From Streptomyces toxytricini (GTDB lineage Bacteria > Actinomycetota > Actinomycetes > Streptomycetales > Streptomycetaceae): DNA of 64,000 bases. The notes under the pieces are model-generated. The model was not told the origin of the DNA, did no database searches, and saw nothing but the letters and a program-made list of their open reading frames with translations. Location: the NCBI RefSeq assembly GCF_014649915.1, contig NZ_BMTY01000021.1, positions 1-64,000 of the forward strand. Direction: 5' to 3'. Of this stretch, positions 27,048 to 35,584 are shown piece after piece (within the stretch, counting starts at the first letter, position 1; the number at the start of each line of letters is the position of its first letter). A program made the position numbers and the translations under genes.

Positions 27048-27411
27048 TGTGACCGCTCCTCGCCCGAACCGTGTAGGCCCTGTCCTGTGTCCTGCCGATA
27101 CCAGGTCTAAGACTGCCATGCCCCCGCCCGGCGTCCCGCATCGGTGTCGGGCCGGGCCGCGCTCTGTGTCACCTCGCGTGGGAGGCACGCGGGCGTCCGC
27201 CCGCCGCCGGCCGGCGGGTGCCCGGCGAAAAGCGCCCCCGTGTGCTCCGTCCAGTCACTCCGCGCGCCTGCTCGGACGGGTGAACAAAGGGGCCCCGGTG
27301 GAGAGAGACTGACCGAGGGGGGTCGTGGAGCGGTGAGCAGCAGCCGGTGTGCGCTCGCCGCTCCACGTCAACGCCGCCGCCGCGGGGGCGCCGGAGGGCC
27401 GGGGGCCGGGG
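27048..27411. other. Intergenic region between truB and ribF
   Basis: A 364-base gap without a supported gene. It holds the ribF Shine-Dalgarno site, an unidentified ribF promoter, and near its right end the imperfect hairpin probably ending the truB operon. I looked for an FMN-riboswitch core near ribF and did not see one. Confidence 0.6.
27325..27366 (-). terminator. Hairpin after truB
   Basis: Fourteen-base arms (27325-27338 and 27353-27366) are complementary except for one G-T pair, with a 14-base loop. It lies 45 bases after the truB stop on the minus strand and probably ends the nusA-truB transcripts. Confidence 0.6.
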
Positions 27412-28320
27412 TCAGGCGAAGACCGCGAGCGACTTCGCCTTGCCGCCCTTGCTCTCCACGAGGCCGAGCAGCTGCCCCTGCGGCCCGAAGACCGCGATCG
27501 GCCCGCGGTCCGCGTACTCCTCCGGCATCTCGATCCTGACGCCGTTGCCGAGCAGGGAGGCCCGGCGGGCGTCCAGGTCCCAGCGGGGGAACGCCGCGGC
27601 GGCCGCGTCGCCGATCGGCATGACGGTCAGCTCCTCCTGGAGCTGGTCCAGCGTCCGCGCCCGGTCCAGCTTGTACGGGCCGACGCGGGTGCGACGCAGC
27701 GCGGTCAGGTGGCCGCCGGTGCCGAGGTCGGCGCCGAGGTCCCGGGCGAGGGCGCGGATGTACGTACCGCTGGAGCAGACGACGGAGACGACCAGGTCGA
27801 CGACCTTGGTGCCGTCCTCCGCCTCGGCCTCGCGCATGTCGTACACCCGGAACGACGAGATGGTGACCGGGCGGGCCGGGATGTCGAAGTCCTCCCCGTC
27901 GCGGGCGCGCTTGTAGGAGCGCACGCCCTTGATCTTGATGGCGCTGACCTTCGACGGGACCTGCATGATCTCGCCCGTCAGCTTGGCGACGCCCGCGTCG
28001 ACGGCCTCGCGGGTGACCCCGGAGGCGTCCGCGGAGGAGGTGGTCTCGCCCTCGGCGTCGTCGGTCAGGGTGTTCTGGCCGAGGCGGATGGTGCCGAGGT
28101 ACTCCTTCTCCGTGAGCGCGAGGTGGCCGAGGAGCTTGGTGGCCTTCTCGACGCCCAGGACGAGCACGCCCGTCGCCATCGGGTCGAGCGTGCCCGCGTG
28201 GCCGACGCGGCGGGTCCTGGCGATCCCGCGCATCTTCGCGACCACGTCGTGCGAAGTGAAGCCGGACGGCTTGTCGACGATGACGAGGCCGTCCGGAGTC
28301 TTCCCTGCGTTGGTGCTCAT
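27412..28320 (-). CDS. truB: tRNA pseudouridine(55) synthase
   Basis: Makes pseudouridine 55 in the T loop of tRNAs. It has 302 residues. The catalytic aspartate is in GHAGTLDPMATGVL (about residues 40-53), and the RNA-binding portion includes KLLGHLALTEKEYLGTIRLG. The ATG at 28320 overlaps the rbfA stop by one base (TAATG), so the two are coupled. It belongs to the truB-rbfA end of the nusA-infB cluster. Confidence 0.96.
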   Translation of the reverse strand: MSTNAGKTPDGLVIVDKPSGFTSHDVVAKMRGIARTRRVGHAGTLDPMATGVLVLGVEKATKLLGHLALTEKEYLGTIRLGQNTLTDDAEGETTSSADASGVTREAVDAGVAKLTGEIMQVPSKVSAIKIKGVRSYKRARDGEDFDIPARPVTISSFRVYDMREAEAEDGTKVVDLVVSVVCSSGTYIRALARDLGADLGTGGHLTALRRTRVGPYKLDRARTLDQLQEELTVMPIGDAAAAAFPRWDLDARRASLLGNGVRIEMPEEYADRGPIAVFGPQGQLLGLVESKGGKAKSLAVFA

Positions 28321-28763
28321 TACGCGGTTGCGTCCTCGTCGTCGCCGGACTTCTTGTACGGGTCGGCGCCGCCGGCGTACTCGGCGCCGGAGGACACCTC
28401 CCGGACGTGGGCGTCGGAGGCGCGCGCCTTGTCGAGGAGGTCCTCGATGGTGCGCGCGTTCTCCGGCAGGGCGTCCGCGACGAACGTCAGGGTGGGCGTG
28501 AACTTGGTGCCCGCCGCCCGGCCGACCGCCGAGCGCAGGACGCCCTTGGCGCTCTCCAGGCCCGCCGCCGCGCTGGCGCGGTCCTCGTCGTCGCCGTAGA
28601 CCGTGTAGAAGACCGTCGCCTCCCGCAGGTCGCCGGTGACCCGGGTGTCCGTGATGGTCACGTGGGTCCCGAGGCGGGGGTCCTTGACACCTCGCTGCAG
28701 CTTCTCGGCCACCACCTCCCGGATGAGGTCCGCCAGCTTCTTCGCCCGCGCATTGTCGGCCAC
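28320..28763 (-). CDS. rbfA: Ribosome-binding factor A
   Basis: KH-fold assembly factor for the 30S subunit, 147 residues. The sequence MADNARAKKLADLIREVVAEKLQ to TPTLTFVADALPENARTIEDLL fits the family; the acidic C-terminal tail (KKSGDDEDATA) is longer than in E. coli. It starts with GTG at 28763. Its stop overlaps the truB start, and the DUF503 gene lies 26 bases upstream. Confidence 0.95.
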   Translation of the reverse strand: MADNARAKKLADLIREVVAEKLQRGVKDPRLGTHVTITDTRVTGDLREATVFYTVYGDDEDRASAAAGLESAKGVLRSAVGRAAGTKFTPTLTFVADALPENARTIEDLLDKARASDAHVREVSSGAEYAGGADPYKKSGDDEDATA

Positions 28764-28789
28764 TGGTCCGTCTCCTTCTTTCCTTGCAT

Positions 28790-29083
28790 TCAGTCTTCAT
28801 CACCGTGGAGCCGCCTGCGCACCGACAGCAGCTCCACTTCCGGACGCGCCGCGACCAGCCGCTCGCAGCGGTCCAGTACGTCCGAGAGGTACCCCGTGTC
28901 GCCGCTCACCAGCGCGACCCCGATGCGGGCCCGGCGGTGCAGATCCTGGTCGCCCACTTCGGCCGCGCTCACGGAGAACTTCCGCTGGAGCTCGGCGACG
29001 ATGGGCCTGACGACGGAGCGTTTCTCCTTCAGCGAGTGGACGTCGCCGAGGAGCAGGTCGAAGGACAGAGTCCCCACGTACAT
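28790..29083 (-). CDS. DUF503 protein (YlxP-like)
   Basis: A 97-residue protein with the DUF503 pattern: MYVGTLSFDLLLGDVHSLKEKRSVV at the start, then VAELQRKFSVSAAEVGDQDLHRRARIGVALVSGD. The family is found beside infB and rbfA in many Gram-positive bacteria (YlxP in Bacillus), and its role is thought to concern ribosome assembly but is not settled. It is in line with rbfA and follows infB after a terminator-like hairpin. Confidence 0.9.
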   Translation of the reverse strand: MYVGTLSFDLLLGDVHSLKEKRSVVRPIVAELQRKFSVSAAEVGDQDLHRRARIGVALVSGDTGYLSDVLDRCERLVAARPEVELLSVRRRLHGDED

Positions 29084-29165
29084 GCAGTTCCGGATGTCCC
29101 GCCGGTCCGGGTTCGGTGGCCTGCCGGCCGACGCGCGGCAGGGTCACCAGAACCGTACACGCAAC

Positions 29166-29210
29166 GGCCGGGGCCGATCGACGGAAATACTCCGCCGACC
29201 GGCCCCGGTC
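29166..29210 (-). terminator. Hairpin after infB
   Basis: Long stem of GGCCGGGGCCG... pairing with CGGCCCCGGTC..., with a few G-T pairs and the loop AAATAC, 25-70 bases downstream of the infB stop. It may reduce read-through into the DUF503-rbfA-truB group. Confidence 0.55.
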
Positions 29211-29236
29211 ACGACACGGTACGAACCGCCTCGCGC

Positions 29237-32200
29237 TTACGCGCGGGGCTTCTCGCGCATCTCGTACGTCGCGATGATGTCGTCGATCTTGATGTCGTTG
29301 AAGTTGCCGAGGTTGATACCGCCCTCGAAGCCTTCGCGGATCTCGGTGACATCGTCCTTGAAGCGGCGCAGACCGGTGATCGTGAGGTTCTCTGCGACGA
29401 CCTTGCCGTCGCGGAGCAGGCGCGCCTTGGTGTTGCGCTTGACCTCGCCGGAGCGGATGAGGACACCCGCGATGTTGCCCAGCTTGGACGAGCGGAAGAC
29501 CTCGCGGACCTCCGCGGTACCGAGCTCGACCTCTTCGTACTCCGGCTTGAGGAGACCCTTCAGGGCCGCCTCGATCTCCTCGATGGCCTGGTAGATCACC
29601 GAGTAGTACCGGACGTCGACGCCCTCGCGCTCCGCCATCTGCGCGGCACGGCCGGCCGCACGGACGTTGTAGCCGATGACGATGGCGTCGGAGCCCATCG
29701 CCAGGTCGATGTCGGACTCGGTGACCGCACCCACACCGCGGTGCAGGACGCGGATGTCGACCTCTTCGCCGACGTCGAGCTGGAGCAGCGAGGACTCCAG
29801 GGCCTCGACCGCACCGGACGCGTCGCCCTTGATGATGAGGTTGAGTTCCTGGACCAGACCGGCCTTGAGCACGGAGTCGAGGTCCTCGAGGGACACGCGA
29901 CGGACGCGCTTGGCGAAGTTGGCGTTGCGCTCGCGCGCCGCGCGCTTCTCGGCGATCTGGCGGGCCGTACGGTCCTCGTCGACGACGAGGAAGTTGTCGC
30001 CGGCGCCGGGGACGTTGGTGAGACCCAGGACCAGGACGGGGGTCGACGGACCCGCCTGCTCGACGTTGTTGCCCTTGTCGTCGAGCATGGCGCGGACACG
30101 GCCGTACGCGTCGCCCACGACCATCGTGTCGCCGATGCGCAGCGTTCCGCGCTGGACGAGGACGGTCGAGACGGCACCGCGGCCGCGGTCGAGGTGGGAC
30201 TCGATCGCGATGCCCTGGGCGTCCTGCTCGGGGTTGGCGCGCAGGTCGAGCGCGGCGTCCGCGGTCAGGACCACGGCCTCGAGCAGCTTGTCGATGTTCA
30301 GGCCCTGCTTGGCGGAGATGTCGACGAACATCGTGTCGCCGCCGTACTCCTCGGCGACCAGGCCGTACTCGGTGAGCTGGCCGCGCACCTTCGTCGGGTC
30401 GGCGCCCTCGACGTCGATCTTGTTGACCGCGACCACGATCGGCACGTCGGCCGCCTTGGCGTGGTTCAGGGCCTCGATCGTCTGCGGCATGACACCGTCG
30501 TTGGCCGCCACCACGAGGATCGCGATGTCGGTCGACTTCGCACCGCGGGCACGCATGGCGGTGAACGCCTCGTGACCCGGGGTGTCGATGAAGGTGATCT
30601 TGCGGTCCTCGTCGTTGACCTGGGTCGCGACCTGGTAGGCACCGATGTGCTGGGTGATGCCGCCGGCCTCGCCCGCGACCACGTTGGTCTTGCGGATGGC
30701 GTCGAGGAGGCGGGTCTTGCCGTGGTCGACGTGGCCCATGACGGTGACGACCGGCGGACGCGCCACGAGGAACTCCTCGCCGCCCTCGTCCTCGCCGAAC
30801 TCGATGTCGAAGGACTCGAGCAGCTCGCGGTCCTCCTCCTCCGGGCTGACGATCTGAACCGTGTAGTTCATCTCGTCGGCGAGGAGCTGGAGGGTCGCGT
30901 CGGAGACGGACTGCGTGGCCGTGACCATCTCGCCGAGGTTCATCATGACCGCGACGAGCGACGCCGGGTTGGCGTTGATCTTCTCCGCGAAGTCGGTGAG
31001 GGACGCACCGCGCGACAGGCGAACGGTCTCGCCGTTGCCGCGGGGCAGCATCACGCCGCCGACGGACGGGGCCTGCATGGCCTCGTACTCCTGGCGCCGC
31101 TGCCGCTTCGACTTGCGGCCGCGACGGGCCGGGCCGCCGGGACGGCCGAAGGCGCCCTGCGTGCCGCCGCGGGCACCGGGGCCGCCGGGACGGCCGCCGA
31201 AGCCGGGACGGCCGCCGCCGCCACCCGGGCCGCCGCCGAAGCCGCCGCCACCCGGACGCGGGCCGCCGAAGCCGCCGCCCGCCGGGCGCGAGCCCGGACC
31301 GGCCGGACGGCCGGCGAAGCCGCCGCCGCCGGGACGGCCGGCGCCGCCCGGACGGGGACCGCCGGCACCGGGACGGCCGGGGCCGCCGCCGGGACGCGGG
31401 CCGGGACCGCCGGCCGCGGGACGCTGCGGCATCATGCCCGGGTTCGGGCGGTTGCCGCCCGGCGTCGGGCGCGGGCCCTGCGGACGGGGCATGCCGCCCG
31501 GGGTGGGACGGGGACCGCCGGGGGCCTGCGGACGCGGGCCGCCGCCGGGACCGGCCTGCGGGCGCGGGGCGCCGGAGCCGCCGGCACCGGGGGCGCCGGG
31601 GCGCGGCGCGCCGCCGGGACGGGGCGCCTGCGGGCGCGCCATGCCGGTGGAGCCGCCGGAGGTGAACGGGTTGTTGCCCGGACGGGGACCCGCGGGACGG
31701 GCACCACCCGGACGGGGGCCGGGGGCCGCGCCGGGGCGCGGGGCCTGGGCACCCGGGGTCGCGCCGGGGCGCGGGGCGCCGGGACGGGCACCGCCCTGGC
31801 CGCCGGCCGCGGGACGCTGCTGCGTCGGGCGCGGGCCGGGGGTCGCACCCTGGGCCGGACGCGCGGGGGCGGCCGGGGGCGCGGTGAACTCGGTCGCCAC
31901 GGGCGCCGCCGGAGCGGGCTTCGGGGCGGCCGGAGCCTTCGGACCGGGACGCGGGCCGGGAGAGGCCGGGGTCACCGGGGCCGGCGCGGCCGGAGCCTCG
32001 GCTGCGGCCGGCTTGGGGGCCGGTGCGCCGGGCTTCGGGGCGGCGGGACGTGCAATGGCGCCAGGGGTCGGGACCCCGGGCTTGGCGGGGGCGGCCTTGC
32101 GGGGCGCTCCCGGCTTGGCAGCGGACTTGCCGGCGTTGCCGCCGGGCCCCTGCAGTGCGTCAGTCAACTTGCGCACAACCGGCGCCTCGATCGTCGAGGA

Positions 32201-32302
32201 CGCCGAACGGACGAACTCACCGAGTTCCTGGAGCTTGGCCATGACGACCTTGCTCTCCACACCGAACTCCTTGGCGAGTTCGTATACCCGGACCTTAGCC
32301 AC
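29237..32302 (-). CDS. infB: Translation initiation factor IF-2
   Basis: GTPase that recruits fMet-tRNA to the 30S subunit. It has 1021 residues, longer than E. coli IF2 (890). An N-terminal IF2N domain (MAKVRVYELAKEFGVESK) is followed by a very long Pro/Gly/Arg/Ala-rich region (about 55-395) with PRPG-type repeats. The G domain then has GHVDHGKT (G1, about residue 522), DTPGHEAF (G3) and NKID (G4), and the C-terminal domains end EMREKPRA. The GTG start follows AAAGGAG. A leader with three overlapping mini-ORFs lies directly upstream. It follows ylxR and nusA. Confidence 0.97.
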   Translation of the reverse strand: MAKVRVYELAKEFGVESKVVMAKLQELGEFVRSASSTIEAPVVRKLTDALQGPGGNAGKSAAKPGAPRKAAPAKPGVPTPGAIARPAAPKPGAPAPKPAAAEAPAAPAPVTPASPGPRPGPKAPAAPKPAPAAPVATEFTAPPAAPARPAQGATPGPRPTQQRPAAGGQGGARPGAPRPGATPGAQAPRPGAAPGPRPGGARPAGPRPGNNPFTSGGSTGMARPQAPRPGGAPRPGAPGAGGSGAPRPQAGPGGGPRPQAPGGPRPTPGGMPRPQGPRPTPGGNRPNPGMMPQRPAAGGPGPRPGGGPGRPGAGGPRPGGAGRPGGGGFAGRPAGPGSRPAGGGFGGPRPGGGGFGGGPGGGGGRPGFGGRPGGPGARGGTQGAFGRPGGPARRGRKSKRQRRQEYEAMQAPSVGGVMLPRGNGETVRLSRGASLTDFAEKINANPASLVAVMMNLGEMVTATQSVSDATLQLLADEMNYTVQIVSPEEEDRELLESFDIEFGEDEGGEEFLVARPPVVTVMGHVDHGKTRLLDAIRKTNVVAGEAGGITQHIGAYQVATQVNDEDRKITFIDTPGHEAFTAMRARGAKSTDIAILVVAANDGVMPQTIEALNHAKAADVPIVVAVNKIDVEGADPTKVRGQLTEYGLVAEEYGGDTMFVDISAKQGLNIDKLLEAVVLTADAALDLRANPEQDAQGIAIESHLDRGRGAVSTVLVQRGTLRIGDTMVVGDAYGRVRAMLDDKGNNVEQAGPSTPVLVLGLTNVPGAGDNFLVVDEDRTARQIAEKRAARERNANFAKRVRRVSLEDLDSVLKAGLVQELNLIIKGDASGAVEALESSLLQLDVGEEVDIRVLHRGVGAVTESDIDLAMGSDAIVIGYNVRAAGRAAQMAEREGVDVRYYSVIYQAIEEIEAALKGLLKPEYEEVELGTAEVREVFRSSKLGNIAGVLIRSGEVKRNTKARLLRDGKVVAENLTITGLRRFKDDVTEIREGFEGGINLGNFNDIKIDDIIATYEMREKPRA

Positions 32303-32339
32303 TTCGCTCCTTTGAGGTCCGGGTTGCGCCGGACCGTCG

Positions 32340-32384
32340 CTACTTCATGGGCGTACTCATCGCGTACTCATCGAGTGCTCATCG
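32340..32384 (-). promoter_or_regulatory. infB leader with three tandem overlapping mini-ORFs
   Basis: On the minus strand, three 11-base units (plus-strand 32352-32362, 32363-32373, 32374-32384; CGTACTCATCG twice and AGTGCTCATCG) each contain an ATG. They form mini-ORFs ATG-AGC-ACT-CGA-TGA (32382-32368), ATG-AGT-ACG-CGA-TGA (32371-32357) and ATG-AGT-ACG-CCC-ATG-AAG-TAG (32360-32340), each stop overlapping the next ATG. They end 37 bases before the infB GTG. No strong Shine-Dalgarno is seen in front of the first. Confidence 0.55.
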
Positions 32385-32450
32385 CAATCTCGACCTACTT
32401 CCAACTCGCGAGGTACCTGACCGCACGGGGTGTCCGTGCCGTACTACTTC

Positions 32451-32738
32451 TTACGGTGTCGCCGCGGCCACTGCGGCCACGGCGTCGCTCAGTCCGGCCG
32501 TGTCGAGCGCTCCCGGGGACCTGAGGGCCCGGGGGAACGCCCTGCGGCGGACCGCCTTGTCGACGCAGACCGCGGCGGGGTGCACATAGGCACCCCGGCC
32601 GGGCAGCGTACCGCGAGGATCGGGGACGCATGCGTCCCCGACCGCCACGATGCGCAACAGTTCGCTCTTGGCCGCTCGCGCCCGGCACCCCACACAGGTG
32701 CGTTCGGGGCATGCGCGGGCTTGCGTCCGGCCAGACAC
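32451..32738 (-). CDS. ylxR: YlxR-family RNA-binding protein
   Basis: A 95-residue member of the DUF448/YlxR family. The signature PERTCVGCRARAAKSELLRIV is at residues 11-31 and the C-terminal half has GRGAYVHPAAVCVDKAVRRRAF. It begins at GTG 32738 and lies between nusA and infB, as in most Gram-positive bacteria. The family binds RNA or nucleoid and may affect RNase P or transcription in other species; its role in Streptomyces is not established. Confidence 0.92.
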   Translation of the reverse strand: MSGRTQARACPERTCVGCRARAAKSELLRIVAVGDACVPDPRGTLPGRGAYVHPAAVCVDKAVRRRAFPRALRSPGALDTAGLSDAVAAVAAATP

Positions 32739-32856
32739 GCCTAAGTCTACCTCCCCGTACCGACCTCACCCCTTCGGGCGCAAAATCGAACGGACGTTGT
32801 CGCGATCTGCTGTCTTGAACTGTGTACCCGCAGGGCAGCGCCCGCGGGTAGCGGTT

Positions 32857-33867
32857 TTATTCCCCGTCCCGGGCCCGGCCGGCGTCCGGGGACGCCTCCG
32901 TGTCGGGGCGGATGTCGATGCGCCAGCCGGTCAGCCGCGCGGCGAGGCGGGCGTTCTGGCCCTCCTTGCCGATGGCCAGCGACAGCTGGTAGTCGGGGAC
33001 GGTCACCCGCGCGGAGCGCGAGTCCCAGTCGACGACCTCGACCTTGCTCACCCGAGCGGGTGACAGGGCGTTCGCCACCATCTCCGCCGGGTCGTCCGAC
33101 CAGTCGACGATGTCGATCTTCTCGCCGTGGAGCTCGGCCATGACGTTGCGCACGCGGGCGCCCATCGGGCCGATGCAGGCGCCCTTCGGGTTGAGGCCCG
33201 AACGCGTCGACCGAACGGCGATCTTCGTGCGGTGGCCGGCCTCGCGGGCGATCGCCGCGATCTCGACGCTGCCGTCCGCGATCTCCGGGACCTCCAGCGC
33301 GAACAGCTTCTTCACCAGGTTGGGGTGGGTCCGCGACAGCGTCACGGACGGGCCGCGCACGCCCTTCGCGACCCGGACGACGTACGCCTTGAGGCGCAGT
33401 CCGTGCGGGTACTCCTCGCCGGGGACCTGCTCCTGCACCGGCAGGATGGCCTCCAGCTTGCCGATGTCGACCAGGACGTTCTTGGGGTCCTTGCCCTGCT
33501 GGACGACGCCCGTCATGACGTCGCCCTCGCGACCGGCGAACTCGCCGAACGTCAGGTCGTCCTCGGCGTCGCGCAGACGCTGCAGGATCACCTGCTTGGC
33601 GGTCGTCGCGGCGATCCGCCCGAAGTCCGACGGCGTGTCGTCGAACTCCTTGGGCTCCTGCCCCTCCTCCAGGTCCCGCGGGTCCTCCATCGCCCACACG
33701 ACGACGTGCCCATTGGTGCGGTCCAGCTCCACGCGCGCCCGGCGGAAGCTGCCCTCGGTGCGGTGGTACGCGATGAGGAGGGCCGACTCGATCGCCTCGA
33801 CGAGCAGGTCGAAGGAGATCTCCTTCTCCCGGACCAGACCCCGCAGGGCACTCATGTCGATGTCCAC
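32857..33867 (-). CDS. nusA: Transcription termination/antitermination factor NusA
   Basis: Binds RNA polymerase and nascent RNA to modulate pausing and termination. It has 336 residues, the short actinobacterial form without the E. coli C-terminal repeats. The N-terminal domain (MSALRGLVREKEISFDLLVEAIESALL) is followed by an S1 domain (REGDVMTGVVQQGKDPKNVLVDIGK) and two KH domains (GACIGPMGARVRNVM and LAIGKEGQNARLAARL). The GTG start follows AGGAGG. It begins 3 bases after the rimP stop, so the pair is cotranscribed. Confidence 0.96.
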   Translation of the reverse strand: MDIDMSALRGLVREKEISFDLLVEAIESALLIAYHRTEGSFRRARVELDRTNGHVVVWAMEDPRDLEEGQEPKEFDDTPSDFGRIAATTAKQVILQRLRDAEDDLTFGEFAGREGDVMTGVVQQGKDPKNVLVDIGKLEAILPVQEQVPGEEYPHGLRLKAYVVRVAKGVRGPSVTLSRTHPNLVKKLFALEVPEIADGSVEIAAIAREAGHRTKIAVRSTRSGLNPKGACIGPMGARVRNVMAELHGEKIDIVDWSDDPAEMVANALSPARVSKVEVVDWDSRSARVTVPDYQLSLAIGKEGQNARLAARLTGWRIDIRPDTEASPDAGRARDGE

Positions 33868-33869
33868 GG

Positions 33870-34367
33870 CTACGCCTCCTCTTCCTTCTTGTCCTTGCGG
33901 TTGAACTCGATCTCGACACGCGCCCTGGCGACGTCCGCGAACGCGATGCGGCGCGCGGTCGCCTTGCGGCCCTTCACACCGGGGACCTCGAGGTCCATGC
34001 CCTCGTCGTCGACGTCGAGAATGCGGGCGATCAGTTCCCCGCCCTCGGACAGCTGGAACTTCACCAGGCGGCCGATCGCCCGGACGTAGTGGCGGTGCTC
34101 GGTCAGCGGGCGGTCCGCGCCCGGCGAGCTCACCTCCAGGACGTACTCGCCCTCGCCCATCGCGTCGGTCTCGTCCAGCCTGTCGGAGACCTCGCGGCTC
34201 AGCTCGGCACACGCGTCCAGTTCCACGCCCTCGTCGGAATCCACGATGATGCGCAGCATCCGCCGCTTGCCGGCCTTCGACAGCTCGATGTCCTCGAGAT
34301 CAAGGCCCCTGGCGGCGACGAGCGGCTCCAGCAATCCGCGCAGCCTGTCGCTCTGGGTGGTGCTCAT
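33870..34367 (-). CDS. rimP: Ribosome maturation factor RimP
   Basis: Assists 30S maturation, 165 residues. The sequence MSTTQSDRLRGLLEPLVAARGLDLEDIEL and VSSPGADRPLTEHRHYVRAIGR is typical of RimP, with a lysine/glutamate-rich C terminus (NRKDKKEEEA). The ATG at 34367 follows AGGAGTCACCCGG. It is the first gene of the minus-strand rimP-nusA-ylxR-infB operon and is divergent from the lipoprotein gene across 155 bases, in which a perfect DnaA box is seen. Confidence 0.95.
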   Translation of the reverse strand: MSTTQSDRLRGLLEPLVAARGLDLEDIELSKAGKRRMLRIIVDSDEGVELDACAELSREVSDRLDETDAMGEGEYVLEVSSPGADRPLTEHRHYVRAIGRLVKFQLSEGGELIARILDVDDEGMDLEVPGVKGRKATARRIAFADVARARVEIEFNRKDKKEEEA

Positions 34368-34459
34368 CCGGGTGACTCCTCGGCCGCGTGTGCTGTTGTG
34401 GGTTACGTCGCGTGTCAGACCAAAGGGTATCCGGTCGCGGAGGGTGTTGCCGTCCGTCC

Positions 34460-34468
34460 TGTGGACAA
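34460..34468 (-). promoter_or_regulatory. DnaA box upstream of rimP-nusA
   Basis: The minus strand reads TTGTCCACA, identical to the Streptomyces DnaA-box consensus, 93 bases before the rimP start and between two divergent genes. It is a single box, so its role would be regulatory rather than as an origin. Confidence 0.5.
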
Positions 34469-34522
34469 GCCCCCGGGTACCGTGATCACACCCTGCCCTT
34501 CCCCACCCCCGAGGACGTCGCC

Positions 34523-35107
34523 GTGCCCTGGACCCCTCCCACCGGACCCTCGCGCAGGAGCCTGCTCGCCGGCGCGGCCGCCACGGCCGGCGCGGCCCTG
34601 GCCACCGGGTGCTCCGGCGGCTCCCGCCCGCCGGCCCCGCCCAGCGGTGTTGCACTCGAACGGCGGATGCGCGCGTCGGCCGTTCGTGACAGCGAACGGC
34701 TGCTGGAACGTTACGACGCCACCGCCGCCGCCCACCCGGCCCTGGCCGGCCGCCTCGCCCCGCTGCGCTCCGCCGTCGCCGCGCACGCGGGGGCGCTGGC
34801 GTGGCCGGGCGGGGTCGGCGGTGCGGGCGGGGCCGCGGGAAAGGCGGCGGGGGCTGCGTCCGGCCCGGCCGCACCGTCGGGCGCGCCGTCCCCGGGCGGG
34901 ACGCCCCCGGCCGGCGGGGTGCAGGTCCCGCCGGAGCCGGAGAAGGCCCTGGCCGCCCTCGCGGACGCCGAGCAGGCCCTCGCCGAGGCCCGCACCGCAG
35001 CCCTGGCCGCAGCCCCCGGCGAGCTGGCCCGCATGCTGGCCTCGGTCGCCGCGTGCGGCGCCGTCCACGTCCACCTGCTGACCCCCGCCCCGGGAGCCGC
35101 CTCGTGA
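34523..35107 (+). CDS. Putative Tat-exported lipoprotein
   Basis: A 194-residue protein. SRRSLLAGAAATAGAALATGC at about residues 10-30 combines a twin-arginine motif with a lipobox-like ATGC, so the mature protein would be an acylated lipoprotein. The rest is Ala/Gly/Pro-rich with a Pro/Gly linker (about 90-125) and helical Ala-rich ends. It has a GTG start at 34523. Its stop overlaps the next start (GTGA), so it is coupled to the ferritin-like gene. No enzymatic motif is seen. Confidence 0.8.
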   Translation: MPWTPPTGPSRRSLLAGAAATAGAALATGCSGGSRPPAPPSGVALERRMRASAVRDSERLLERYDATAAAHPALAGRLAPLRSAVAAHAGALAWPGGVGGAGGAAGKAAGAASGPAAPSGAPSPGGTPPAGGVQVPPEPEKALAALADAEQALAEARTAALAAAPGELARMLASVAACGAVHVHLLTPAPGAAS

Positions 35108-35568
35108 AGCCCTCGCCCTCCTCCCCCTCCCCCGCCGGGCGCGCCCTCGATGCCGCCCAGGCGGCGCTCGCCGCCGAACACGCCGCCGTGTACGGGTACG
35201 GGGTCGTCGGCGCCCGCGCCGGCGAGCGCGCGGCCGAGGCCCGCGAGGCGCACGGCACCCACCTCGCGCGCCGTGACGCGCTGGCGCGCGCCGTCCGCGA
35301 CCTGGGCGGCTCCCCCCGCCCCTCCGATCCGGCGTACGCGCTCCCGTACGAGGTGCGCACCGCCGGCGACGCCGAGCGGCTGGCCGCGGAGGTCGAGGAC
35401 CGGGTGGCCGGCGCGTACGCCGACCTGGTGCGGGCGGCCGACGGCCCGCTGCGCCGCGAGGCGGCCGACGCGCTGAGCGCCGCGGCGGTCCGCGCGGCGC
35501 GCTGGCGCGGCGGCGGCGTAGCCTTCCCTGGGCTCGCGGAACACGCACGGCCCGCCGGGAACAGCTGA
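35104..35568 (+). CDS. DUF4439 ferritin-like protein
   Basis: A 154-residue Ala/Arg-rich helical protein of the DUF4439 ferritin-like type (AAQAALAAEHAAVYGYGVVGARAG at residues 18-41). Family members often pair with a small lipoprotein encoded just upstream, as here. It has no signal peptide. The GTG at 35104 overlaps the lipoprotein stop. The classical ferritin iron-ligand pattern (EExH) is not obvious, so metal binding is uncertain. It is 16 bases from the next gene. Confidence 0.8.
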   Translation: MKPSPSSPSPAGRALDAAQAALAAEHAAVYGYGVVGARAGERAAEAREAHGTHLARRDALARAVRDLGGSPRPSDPAYALPYEVRTAGDAERLAAEVEDRVAGAYADLVRAADGPLRREAADALSAAAVRAARWRGGGVAFPGLAEHARPAGNS

Positions 35569-35584
35569 AGGGGAACACGCACGC

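Noticed and set aside
22882..27141. A 1419-residue open frame antisense to the EspI-like gene
   Set aside because: Made of Gly/Arg-rich low-complexity sequence complementary to Pro/Ala repeats; no start context or domain.
27048..27411. Possible FMN riboswitch upstream of ribF
   Set aside because: The conserved FMN-aptamer core words are not seen, and ribF is rarely so controlled in Streptomyces.
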